Source: EW11 sp035765635 (lineage in GTDB: Bacteria > Verrucomicrobiota > Verrucomicrobiia > Opitutales > Opitutaceae). From it: a DNA stretch of 64,000 bases. The translations under genes were made by a program, and so were the position numbers. The notes under the pieces were generated by a model. That model was not told where the DNA came from and ran no database searches. It saw only the letters and a program-made list of their open reading frames with translations. How positions within the stretch are numbered: the stretch's first letter is position 1; the number at the start of each line of letters is the position of its first letter. The stretch spans positions 1 through 64,000 of the forward strand of contig DASTWZ010000052.1 of NCBI GenBank assembly GCA_035765635.1. Direction: 5' to 3'. Shown here piece by piece: positions 52,701-59,789 of this stretch.

Positions 52701-53585
52701 CCCGGTCTCGAAGTTCGCTTTGAAGATGGTGCGCATGCCATTCTTCTTGAGAAATTCGGGTTCGACGCGGATCGCGCCGGAGAGTCGCTCGTCGCGGGAG
52801 AACGCAGGATCCTGTTGGAATTTTTCGTCATTGCGCAGCGCGTCGATGCGCAACGCGACCTGCTTGTCGACGAGGACTTGGTTCAAATCGACGCTCTGCC
52901 GATTCGAACCGTAGCTGCCGAAGCGAAATTCAGCTTCGCGGTGATTGTTGAAAATCGCGCCGCGGGTAGCGGTGTTGATGATGCCGGCCGGGCTGCCCTG
53001 GCCGAACAAGATGGAATTCGGGCCGCGCTGGAGATCGACGCGATCGACGTTGTAGGCGTCCCATGGAATTTCCGTGCGGAAAAAATCGCGCGTGTTGTCC
53101 GCTGCGGCCAGGCCGCGGACGCGAGTGTTTTCATTCGGGCGAATGGTCTGCTCGGTCAGGCGTTGGGCATCGCCGGTGCCGGCGAAATTGCCGCGAGAGC
53201 CGCCGACTTCCGTGCCGAGCGTGTACTGGAGCAGCGACGCATTGTTCGTCGCGGCCGTGTCGTTGAGAAAACGCGTGGTGATGACGGAGACGGAGGAGCC
53301 GACATCGCGCAGTTGGGTGTTGAGGCGATTGCCCGCGAGCGTGGTGGCAGCGCCGTAGCCCTCGTCAGACGCTTCGGCGGAAACTTCGAAAGGCGAGAGA
53401 TAGATCGTTTCGTCGTCGGGCTTTTGCGCGTCGTTGATGCCAGGCGCGGTTTGCGCATGAGCGTGTGAGCCGGTGGCGGCCGCGCACATCGCGGCGGCCA
53501 AATAAGCGGCGAGTCGTCTGGAGGAGGATTGTCGCAGGGATGCAGGAATCCCTCGAAGAGTCCAAAGCGGTTGGTCTGATTTCAT
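49767..53585 (-). CDS. TonB-dependent outer-membrane receptor (carbohydrate type)
   Basis: A 1272-residue outer-membrane transporter. A signal peptide (RLAAYLAAAMCAAATGSHAH, AQTAPG) precedes the TonB-box-like stretch IYLSPFEVSAEASDEGYGAA. The plug follows with DVGSSVSVITTRFLNDTAAT, then RVRGLAAADNTRDFFRTEIP, YNVDRVDLQRGPNSILFGQG and SPAGIINTATRGAIF. A ~22-strand barrel ends with the typical aromatic terminus TFVITNKFEF. The LSPFEVSAE entry and great length are typical of Verrucomicrobiota receptors linked to glycan loci. It is preceded by the operator-like site at 53701. It should import oligosaccharides released by the extracytoplasmic enzyme; the exact ligand is inference. Confidence 0.88.
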   Translation of the reverse strand: MKSDQPLWTLRGIPASLRQSSSRRLAAYLAAAMCAAATGSHAHAQTAPGINDAQKPDDETIYLSPFEVSAEASDEGYGAATTLAGNRLNTQLRDVGSSVSVITTRFLNDTAATNNASLLQYTLGTEVGGSRGNFAGTGDAQRLTEQTIRPNENTRVRGLAAADNTRDFFRTEIPWDAYNVDRVDLQRGPNSILFGQGSPAGIINTATRGAIFNNHREAEFRFGSYGSNRQSVDLNQVLVDKQVALRIDALRNDEKFQQDPAFSRDERLSGAIRVEPEFLKKNGMRTIFKANFETGHIDSNNPRQLPPTDNITPWLTDLKQATYSGMQLWDHLSGRINHGQARDAGYAAPNSGPIPYFSPWIANANFGTSGAGTEPISFFGGNGAPSQWITEVSAGLQSNGIGPDGKPDSNVGGFVAAPGRMRGINGTALWAAESKLPYSAAGIHKDNLLTDPSIFDFYNNLIDGDTKREWQRFHSATFNLTQTFWDEQAGVSLDYNKEHYESGQVALLGGNVGLFIDPMAVFADGTPDAGKDGDPFSDGTKNPNVGRPFVSSTGGNNNSFTSDRKVSRATGFLTHDFGKDGNVWLKRILGTQTLTGLLADDQQKTDSRTWQRYGYITDNTAYAIEHLDPANFAFNSPGMVPTSIVYLGGSLLGKSAQGAKIPGVSGNPTIASGAVRYFDDHWAKPTDPSAPGYVDPGAPWINYFYTGDPSKLAPGQPGNPAGMMSTQSENPANYVGWTTAQLNVTDSEAALGNRDKLTTAASLRKSATTSQALVWQGKMIDNALVFTYGWRRDVNKSWALDKQVSTARFLADGITPNPDYKRIDFNSYELPGAPSGRVEVQSRAYSIVGHLFDLPGVKSFTKNLPFEISLSYNVSTNFKPDSSRVDILGVPLASPSGKTIDRGILIETRNGRYSMRINRYETWNKNASGSSLIGFDIGNWMGHGANFANVFEYDIGNFEWVKTAANYQQGDPQRYNFRNADGSWDTTGEAAAIAAFREFQKKVDPRFWSAWGYTSLQHVQSGQAIPIPGEVHVPAGFTVTEDSVSRGWEIELNAEPITNWRLTLNASKSDAVRYNIGGENMRTLMNLISDTIKGPAGQLHFWWGTADVPRAKDTWYNYLNNPGAQWVSRTLLEGSEVPELREWHVNVISNYDFTHGILNGVNFGGGVRYQSPVVIGYPPLGNPNDPADYSVDLNNPYKGPAETYLDLWVGYSRKLGKRVRWHIQANVQNAFQHDELIPITAQGPIPGQPAGTPAAYRIAPTQTFVITNKFEF

Positions 53586-53869
53586 AGGGTAGGAACTACG
53601 CCGTTCAAACGGGTTGGTGTTTTCCGAGGACGACGGCAGGCGTCCTGAGGGGATGCTCGCGTTGATAGCTCACCCGCGCGTTCCCGCTACATCCGCCGAT
53701 TGCAAGCGTTGCAGAAGACGTTTCCTAAACCGTTTTTCCCACGGAACACACGGATGGCACGGAAAGGATCAGACCTAGGCATTCGCTCGCGTGTGCAAAC
53801 CCGTCGGGGCATCCGCGCAGCGATTTTCGTTCGATCCGCTTTCAACCTTCAGCATTCAGCCTTCCGCCT
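53586..53869. repeat. Receptor/lacI spacer with repeat fragments and an operator
   Basis: This 284-bp spacer holds no gene. Besides the operator at 53701-53713 it contains an inner arm of the CCCACGAATCACACGAA family at 53733-53764 (TTTTTCCCACGGAACACACG) and a fragment of the 4882-5056 family at 53846-53886 (TTCAGCATTCAGCCTTCC). The repeats lie between the operator and the end of lacI. Confidence 0.6.
53701..53713 (-). promoter_or_regulatory. LacI-type operator upstream of the TonB receptor gene
   Basis: The sequence TGCAAGCGTTGCA is a palindrome with arms TGCAA/TTGCA around GCG, 116 bp before the receptor start. It shares the GCAA...TTGC layout with the two sites between lacI and the phosphoglucomutase gene. 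LacI-family operators usually have a CG centre of this kind. Function is inferred. Confidence 0.55.
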
Positions 53870-54937
53870 TCAGCCTTTGCCTTTGCCTTCCCGAACTGTT
53901 TCCGCGTCGCGCCACTGGCTGTGCACGAGGAGACTGCGGCGCACGGCGGGGATGCCTCGCTCGGCGGCGCGCACTTTCGAGAGCACGAGGTCAACCGCGG
54001 CCTTTCCGATCTCGTCGGAATTTTGATCGATGCCGGCCCATGACGCAGTCGCGCTCGTGATATCGAGCGAGACCAAGCCGATGTCGCGCGGGCATTGCAG
54101 TCCACTCGCCGCGAGCCATTCGCGCATGCGATTCGCGACGTTGCGGAAAGTGGAAACCGTGAGCACGCAATCGACTTTGCACTCGCGCACCCAGGCGAGG
54201 AATTGCGGCGCGGTGATGGTGTCCGGCAGGAAGGGCGGAATCGCGGCGAGCACCGGATTCTCCGAGGGCAACGCCGCGTAGCCGGTGGACCAACTCCGAT
54301 TCGTGATGAGATTTTGATAACTCTCGATCGCGAGTCCGATCCGACGATAGCCACGCGCGGCAAGCACGCGTCCCGCCAGCAAGACGGCTTCCGTGTGATC
54401 GCTGACGACGCAATCGAGGCGGGGATTGTGGACCATGTGACCCACCGGAACCGTGGCGAAATGCTCCCACGGCAAAACGAGTTCGAACGGATCCTTCGGA
54501 AACGCGGCGAGCAGCACGCCGCTGATGCCGCGGGCGCGCAGAATATCGCCGAGCCGGCGAGCCGTCATGCCATGCGACGTGAGCGCGAACTCGGCCATGC
54601 CGAAGCCGAAACGCGCCGCTTGTTCGCGCGCAGCGGACCAGTGGCGGCAAAGCGTCAAGGTCGAGCGCCACTCCTCCGTGTCCTCGAACGGCGTGATGTA
54701 GGCCAGCGTGCCGAGGTAGCTGTTGGGCAGGCCGCGGCGCGTCGAGCGCATGACCTCGCCGAGAAGAGGATTGTAGCGGTAGCCGAGGGAGTCCGCCGCG
54801 GAGAGCACGCGGGAGCGCGTGGCTTTTGCCATGGTCACGGCGCCGGTCAGACAGCGCGAAGCCGTCGAGACAGAAACGCCGGCTTTCGCCGCAACGTCGT
54901 GCAAGGTGACGTTCCCGGCTGGGGTCATCGGAAACAT
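53870..54937 (-). CDS. LacI-family transcriptional regulator
   Basis: A 355-residue repressor. The N-terminal helix-turn-helix is VTLHDVAAKAGVSVSTASRC with the hinge helix LSAADSLGYRYNPLLGEVMR. The periplasmic-binding-protein-like sensor domain follows (YLGTLAYITPFEDTEEWRST; GISGVLLAAFP; VDCVLTVSTFRNVANRM). Two starts are possible: ATG 54937 and ATG 54928. It is divergent from the phosphoglucomutase-permease-phosphorylase-beta-helix operon, with two operators in the 159-bp spacer. It probably represses the locus until an imported sugar or sugar phosphate binds. Confidence 0.88.
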   Translation of the reverse strand: MFPMTPAGNVTLHDVAAKAGVSVSTASRCLTGAVTMAKATRSRVLSAADSLGYRYNPLLGEVMRSTRRGLPNSYLGTLAYITPFEDTEEWRSTLTLCRHWSAAREQAARFGFGMAEFALTSHGMTARRLGDILRARGISGVLLAAFPKDPFELVLPWEHFATVPVGHMVHNPRLDCVVSDHTEAVLLAGRVLAARGYRRIGLAIESYQNLITNRSWSTGYAALPSENPVLAAIPPFLPDTITAPQFLAWVRECKVDCVLTVSTFRNVANRMREWLAASGLQCPRDIGLVSLDITSATASWAGIDQNSDEIGKAAVDLVLSKVRAAERGIPAVRRSLLVHSQWRDAETVREGKGKG

Positions 54938-54986
54938 GGTACGGAACTGCTCTCGCCGAGCCCTTCGGTCAAGCGTTCCACCGCCG

Positions 54987-55005
54987 TTCTGCAACGTTTG
55001 CAGAA
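54987..55005. promoter_or_regulatory. LacI-type operator 1 in the lacI/phosphoglucomutase spacer
   Basis: TTCTGCAACGTTTGCAGAA is a perfect inverted repeat with 8-bp arms around CGT. It lies 50 bp upstream of the lacI start and 92 bp before the phosphoglucomutase start. Confidence 0.7.
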
Positions 55006-55036
55006 AATGGGTCGGCAAGGCCGGGGCGCGGACCAA

Positions 55037-55050
55037 CGCAACGTTTGCAG
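55037..55050. promoter_or_regulatory. LacI-type operator 2 in the lacI/phosphoglucomutase spacer
   Basis: CGCAACGTTTGCAG repeats the core GCAACGTTTGC of operator 1, 48 bp away centre to centre. It lies 47 bp before the phosphoglucomutase start, close to where its promoter should be. Confidence 0.65.
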
Positions 55051-55096
55051 CGCGGGGCGTTTGAGGGCGTGCAGGGCGATTTCCAGCTTCGCCGGC

Positions 55097-55912
55097 GTGA
55101 CTTTTCCTGCCCCAACGCCGTCGGCTCCCGCGACTGCGCCTTTGCTCGAATTCGACGCGGCTATTTTCGACATGGACGGCGTGCTCACGAAGACCGCGGC
55201 GGTGCATTCCGCCGCGTGGAAGCGCATGTTCGACGAATATCTCCGCCGCCGCTCCACGCGCATCGCGGGCGAAGCGTTTCACGAATTCACCCACGCGCAC
55301 GACTATCTGCGATTCGTCGACGGCCGCCCGCGCTACCGCGGAGTCGAAGCGTTTCTCGCCTCGCGCGGCGTCGCCCTGCCCTTTGGTACGCCAGACGATC
55401 CCACCGGCCTCGAGACGGTGTGCGGCTTGGGCAACCGCAAGAATGAACTTTTCAACGAAATCCTCCGCAGCGAAGGCGTCGAAGTTTATGACTCAACTCT
55501 GACGTTAATCGCCCAACTGCGCGATCGCGGCGTGCGCATCGGGCTCGCGACTTCGAGCAAGAATTCAGCGCTCGTTCTGGAAAAGAGCGGGACGCGTTCT
55601 CTCTTCAGCGCCGTGATCGACGGTCTCGTTTCGGAAAAGCTGGGCCTGCACGGGAAACCTGCGCCGGATATTTTTCTCGCCGCGGCGAACGCGCTGTCCG
55701 CCGCCCCCGATCGCACGATCGTGGTGGAAGACGCCGCCTCGGGCGTGCGCGCCGCCGCGGACGGAGAATTCGTCTTCGTCATCGGCGTCGCCCGGGAAGG
55801 CAACGCCAAGGAACTCAGAGATCACGGCGCCGACCTCGTCGTCGGCGATTTGTCGGAAATCCATGTCGACTTCATCAGCCAACAGATTCGCACAAAGCGG
55901 CGCGGTCGTTGA
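55097..55912 (+). CDS. Beta-phosphoglucomutase-like HAD hydrolase
   Basis: A 271-residue HAD-superfamily protein. Motif I is FDAAIFDMDGVLTKTAAVHS with the DxD nucleophile pair, and motif II is RIGLATSSKNSALVLEKSG. The lysine motif follows (SEKLGLHGKPAPDIFL), then VVEDAASGVRAAADG. The helical C1 cap after motif I (SAAWKRMFDEYLRRR) is as in beta-phosphoglucomutase and trehalose-related phosphatases. The enzyme should convert beta-glucose 1-phosphate, the product of the GH65 phosphorylase, to glucose 6-phosphate. The GTG at 55097 is chosen, because no ATG precedes motif I closely in frame. Confidence 0.82.
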   Translation: MTFPAPTPSAPATAPLLEFDAAIFDMDGVLTKTAAVHSAAWKRMFDEYLRRRSTRIAGEAFHEFTHAHDYLRFVDGRPRYRGVEAFLASRGVALPFGTPDDPTGLETVCGLGNRKNELFNEILRSEGVEVYDSTLTLIAQLRDRGVRIGLATSSKNSALVLEKSGTRSLFSAVIDGLVSEKLGLHGKPAPDIFLAAANALSAAPDRTIVVEDAASGVRAAADGEFVFVIGVAREGNAKELRDHGADLVVGDLSEIHVDFISQQIRTKRRGR

Positions 55913-55937
55913 TGCTCGGGGCTCATCTGTCGCCCCC

Positions 55938-57458
55938 ATGCCCCACACGAGAAAACCGCTCCTCCGTTTTTGGCAGCTCTGGAACATGAGCTTCGGCTAC
56001 ATCGGCATTCAGTTCGGCTTCGCGCTGCAGAATGCGAACGTCAGCCGAATCTTCGAAACGCTGGGAGCCAAAGTGGACGACATTCCGATTCTGTGGATCG
56101 CCGGACCTGTATCCGGTTTGGTCGTACAACCGATCGTCGGCTACTTGAGCGACAAGACCTGGAACCGCCTCGGCCGCCGCAAACCATATTTCCTCATGGG
56201 TGCAATCGCCGCGTCGCTTGCGCTCCTCGTCATGCCGCACTCGCCGGGGCTGTGGTTCGCGGCGGGCATGCTCTGGATCATGGACGCGGCGATCAACATC
56301 ACGATGGAGCCGATGCGCGCCTTCGTCGGCGACATGCTGCCCGACGAGCAACGCACCACCGGCTTCGCCGTGCAGACGTTCTTCATCGGCGCGAGCTCGG
56401 TCATCGGCTCGCTCATGCCCTATCTGCTGACAAAAGTCTTCGGCATCACCAACACCGCCCACGCCGGCGAGGTGCCGGACTCGGTCAAATGGTCTTTCGC
56501 CCTCGGCGGCATCGTCTACCTGCTGGCCGTCCTCTGGACAATTTTCACGGTCAAGGAGTACTCGCCCGAGCAGCAGGCCGCGTTTCACCACCATTCGGTT
56601 TCGGACGAGGCCGCCTCCGACACCGCGATCGAACTGAACGCGAAGCGCTACGTCGCCAGCGGCGTCGGGCTCATCGCTGTCGGCGCTGTATTCAGCGTTC
56701 TGATACGCACGCTCAACTGGGATCGCGGGCTCTACATTTTATCCATCGGGATCGCAGCCTACGGCGTCCTGCAAATCGTCGCGGCGGCGCGGCACAAGGC
56801 GGGAAAGCGGCGCGGGCTTGTCGAACTCGTTTACGACATCAACAACATGCCGACGGCGATGAAGCAGCTCGCGCTGGCGCAGATGTTCACCTGGTTCGCG
56901 CTGTTCGCGTTCTTCATCTATTCGACCGCGGCAGTCACCAGCCACCATTTCGGCAGCAGCGATCCACGCAGCGTCGCGTACAACGAAGGGGCCAACTGGG
57001 TCGGCGTGCTCATGTCGGTCTACAACGGCGTGGCCGCCGTGATCGCGTTTCTCCTGCCGTGGCTGGCCAAGCGGACCAGTCGCGTGACCACGCATATCGT
57101 GTGTCTCGTGATCGGCGGGCTCGGTCTGGCGTCGATGTATTTCTTCAAGACGCCGAATCTGCTGATCGTCTCGATGCTCGGGCTCGGCATCGGCTGGGCG
57201 AGCTTGTTGACGATGCCCTACGCGATTCTGAGCAGCGTCGTGCCCTACCGGAAGATGGGCGTGTACATGGGCATGTTTAATTTCTTCATCGTCATTCCCC
57301 AGATTCTCGCGGCGGCCCTGCTCGGGTTGCTCGTGCGCACCGTGTTTCATGGGGAGGCGATCAAAGCCATTTTGCTGGGCGGCATCTCCATGATCGTGGC
57401 CGCCGCCCTCATGACTCGAGTTCGAGACAAACGAAGCACGTATCCACAGAATGAATAA
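55938..57458 (+). CDS. Sugar:cation symporter, GPH/SLC45-like MFS family
   Basis: A 506-residue inner-membrane permease with twelve helices. The opening LLRFWQLWNMSFGYIGIQFG with LQNANVSRIFETLGAKVDDI is typical of bacterial maltose/sucrose-type carriers of the SLC45/GPH group. The loop 2-3 motif is GYLSDKTWNRLGRRKPY, and MEPMRAFVGDMLPDEQR is in the loop between helices 4 and 5. It would import the disaccharide degraded by the GH65 enzyme; its end overlaps that gene by 8 bp, indicating translational coupling. The ATG at 55938 lies 25 bp after the phosphoglucomutase gene. Confidence 0.87.
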   Translation: MPHTRKPLLRFWQLWNMSFGYIGIQFGFALQNANVSRIFETLGAKVDDIPILWIAGPVSGLVVQPIVGYLSDKTWNRLGRRKPYFLMGAIAASLALLVMPHSPGLWFAAGMLWIMDAAINITMEPMRAFVGDMLPDEQRTTGFAVQTFFIGASSVIGSLMPYLLTKVFGITNTAHAGEVPDSVKWSFALGGIVYLLAVLWTIFTVKEYSPEQQAAFHHHSVSDEAASDTAIELNAKRYVASGVGLIAVGAVFSVLIRTLNWDRGLYILSIGIAAYGVLQIVAAARHKAGKRRGLVELVYDINNMPTAMKQLALAQMFTWFALFAFFIYSTAAVTSHHFGSSDPRSVAYNEGANWVGVLMSVYNGVAAVIAFLLPWLAKRTSRVTTHIVCLVIGGLGLASMYFFKTPNLLIVSMLGLGIGWASLLTMPYAILSSVVPYRKMGVYMGMFNFFIVIPQILAAALLGLLVRTVFHGEAIKAILLGGISMIVAAALMTRVRDKRSTYPQNE

Positions 57459-59760
57459 GCTTTGGGAGATCAGCACCCACGAGTATGCCGGCGACAAAGA
57501 AAGCATCATGCGGCGGGGCAATGTGTATCAGATTGCCAATGGCTACATGGGCTATCGCGGCACGCTCGATGAGTTCGGGCCGGAAGAAGCTGTCGGCACG
57601 ATTCTCGCCGGAATATTCGACCGAGTGGGCTCCGCCTGGCGCGAGCCGGTCAACGCGCCCAATGGCGGTTTCACCGAAATTTATTTCAACGGCGAAGCTC
57701 TCTCGACTCTCGCCGCGAGCGTCAAACAGCACCGGCAAACGCTGAATTTTCGCAACGCCGTCTTCGAACGCGAAACGGTTTTCTCCTGCGGAAAAGCTAT
57801 CGTCACCATTCGCTCGTCGCGCTTTCTCAGCGCCGACAATCCGCACCTCGGCGTCATTCGTTTCAGTTTTCTCAGCGATTCCGACGGCGAGGTGCTGGTT
57901 CGCACAGGAATCGATGGAAACATCTGGGACCTGAACGGACCGCACTTGCCCGAGCTCACCGCGAGCGAACTCGGCGAGGTTATCGCGCTGCACGGACGCA
58001 CCCACGAGCAGCGCAAGAATGTCGTCGTGGCCGAAGCCATCGATGCGACCTTTGGCGAAGCGAGCCTCGAAAACAAGGAGCGCCGCCTTCTCCACGTCAT
58101 CCGCCTCCAGGCCAAAGCGGGAATCACGTATTCGTTTTCCAAATACTTCTCGGTTTTCACCGACCACGATCGCGTCGGCGTGCCGCTCGTGCAGGCGGCG
58201 GTCGATGCGGTTGTCGCCGCGCGCGCTGCCGGTTTCGAATCCTGCCTCGCGCGACATGAAGCGGAATGGGAAAACAAATGGAGCCGCTGCGATGTGCGCA
58301 TCGAAGGCGACGACGAATCCCAGCAGGCTCTGCGCTACAGCATCCTGCAGTTGCTCATGGTCGCCCCGGTGAAGGGCAGCGCGAACTCCATTCCGGCCCG
58401 CGCGCTGTCCGGCCAGGTCTACAAGGGGGCGATTTTCTGGGACACGGAGATGTTCATGTTTCCGTTTTTTCTCCACGCCGATCCGGAAAAAGCAGTGGAA
58501 TTGCTGCGCTATCGCATTCGCACGCTCGACGGTGCGCGACGAAAAGCGATCACCGAAGGGCCCGGCTACCGTGGTGCGTTTTACGCGTGGGAAAGTCAGG
58601 AAACCGGCGACGACGCCTGCACCTATTTCAATATCGGAGACCCGATCACCGGCCGTGAACTGCGCACGCATTTCCGCGACAAGCAGGTTCACATCAGCGG
58701 CGATGTCGCCATCGCGTTGTGGGAATATTTCAAGCTCACTGGCGACGACACGCTGCTGGTCGAGGGCGGCGCTGAGGTCATCTTCGAGTGCGCTCGTTTT
58801 TATTATTCCTACGCGCACTTCAAGAAAGACAAAGGCCGCTACGAGATCCTCGATGTGATCGGGCCCGACGAATACCATGAGCGCATCAACAACAACGCGT
58901 TCACCAACATGGTCGCGAAGGAGACGTTCGCGATCGCGATTCAGACGGCAGACTACCTGCGCCGAACGCACGCGGAGTCCTTTCATGCCCTCGTGCGCAA
59001 GCTCGGCATCGAAAACGAACTCCAGGCTTTCGAAGACGCTTCACGCCTGCTCTACGTTCCGCAGCCAGACCCAAAAACCGGCGTGATCGAGCAATTCGAC
59101 GGATACTTTCAACTGCGCGACGCCTCCGTCGACGAGTTGAAGGCGAAGATGATTCACCCGAACGAATATCTCGGCGCCGGCCAGGGCCTCGCCGTCCCGA
59201 CGAAAATCATCAAGCAGGCCGATGTCGTGATGATGCTGAATCTGTTTCGCTCGCGCTTCACCGCAGAGGTGAAAAAAGCGAACTGGGAATACTACGAACC
59301 GCGCACCGAACACGGCTCAAGTCTGAGCGCGTGCGCCTACGCACTCGTCGCGACGGAGTGCGGCCATCTGGATTTCGCGACGAAGTATTTTTTGAAAACC
59401 GCTCGGATCGACCTGGAGGCAAAGTACAAAATCTACGTCGGCACCGTGTTCATGGGCGGTTCACATCCCGCGGCCAACGGCGGAGCCTGGATGACTGCGG
59501 TGTTCGGCTTCGGCGGCTTGCACGCCACTGAAACGGCGGTGCACATCAATCCGCGATTACCCGCTCGGTGGAAGAGTCTCGAGTTCAATCTGGCGTACAA
59601 AGGCCAGGCGTTCCGCATTCGCATCACCGACGAAAAAGTCACGGTGACCGCCGAAAAAACCAACACGCTCGAGCACGAGTTCGTCATCGCTGGAACGACG
59701 TTCAAATGCGGACCACAGCGCTCGGTGACGATGGCGTACCGCCCTGCCGCGATGGCGTGA
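57451..59760 (+). CDS. Family GH65 disaccharide phosphorylase
   Basis: A 769-residue glycoside phosphorylase cleaving an alpha-linked glucose disaccharide with phosphate, by inversion, to beta-glucose 1-phosphate and glucose. The N-terminal beta-sandwich domain has IANGYMGYRGTLDEFGPEEA. The (alpha/alpha)6 barrel has GAIFWDTEMFMFPFFLHADP, AFYAWESQETGDD, and the catalytic acid Glu474 in DVIGPDEYHERINNNAFTN. The phosphate-binding stretch IIKQADVVMMLNLFRS is near the C-terminus. Maltose, trehalose, kojibiose and nigerose phosphorylases share this fold; the motif set alone does not distinguish them, but the adjacent GH87-like enzyme favours nigerose or a related linkage. Confidence 0.88.
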   Translation: MNKLWEISTHEYAGDKESIMRRGNVYQIANGYMGYRGTLDEFGPEEAVGTILAGIFDRVGSAWREPVNAPNGGFTEIYFNGEALSTLAASVKQHRQTLNFRNAVFERETVFSCGKAIVTIRSSRFLSADNPHLGVIRFSFLSDSDGEVLVRTGIDGNIWDLNGPHLPELTASELGEVIALHGRTHEQRKNVVVAEAIDATFGEASLENKERRLLHVIRLQAKAGITYSFSKYFSVFTDHDRVGVPLVQAAVDAVVAARAAGFESCLARHEAEWENKWSRCDVRIEGDDESQQALRYSILQLLMVAPVKGSANSIPARALSGQVYKGAIFWDTEMFMFPFFLHADPEKAVELLRYRIRTLDGARRKAITEGPGYRGAFYAWESQETGDDACTYFNIGDPITGRELRTHFRDKQVHISGDVAIALWEYFKLTGDDTLLVEGGAEVIFECARFYYSYAHFKKDKGRYEILDVIGPDEYHERINNNAFTNMVAKETFAIAIQTADYLRRTHAESFHALVRKLGIENELQAFEDASRLLYVPQPDPKTGVIEQFDGYFQLRDASVDELKAKMIHPNEYLGAGQGLAVPTKIIKQADVVMMLNLFRSRFTAEVKKANWEYYEPRTEHGSSLSACAYALVATECGHLDFATKYFLKTARIDLEAKYKIYVGTVFMGGSHPAANGGAWMTAVFGFGGLHATETAVHINPRLPARWKSLEFNLAYKGQAFRIRITDEKVTVTAEKTNTLEHEFVIAGTTFKCGPQRSVTMAYRPAAMA

Positions 59761-59789
59761 GCGCAGGCGTTTTTCGTTTCATTCTCCAC

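Noticed and set aside
51708..53468. 586-codon open frame on the plus strand
   Set aside because: It is antisense to the TonB receptor; composition is Arg/Val/Ala-rich without domains, as expected from a high-GC mirror frame.
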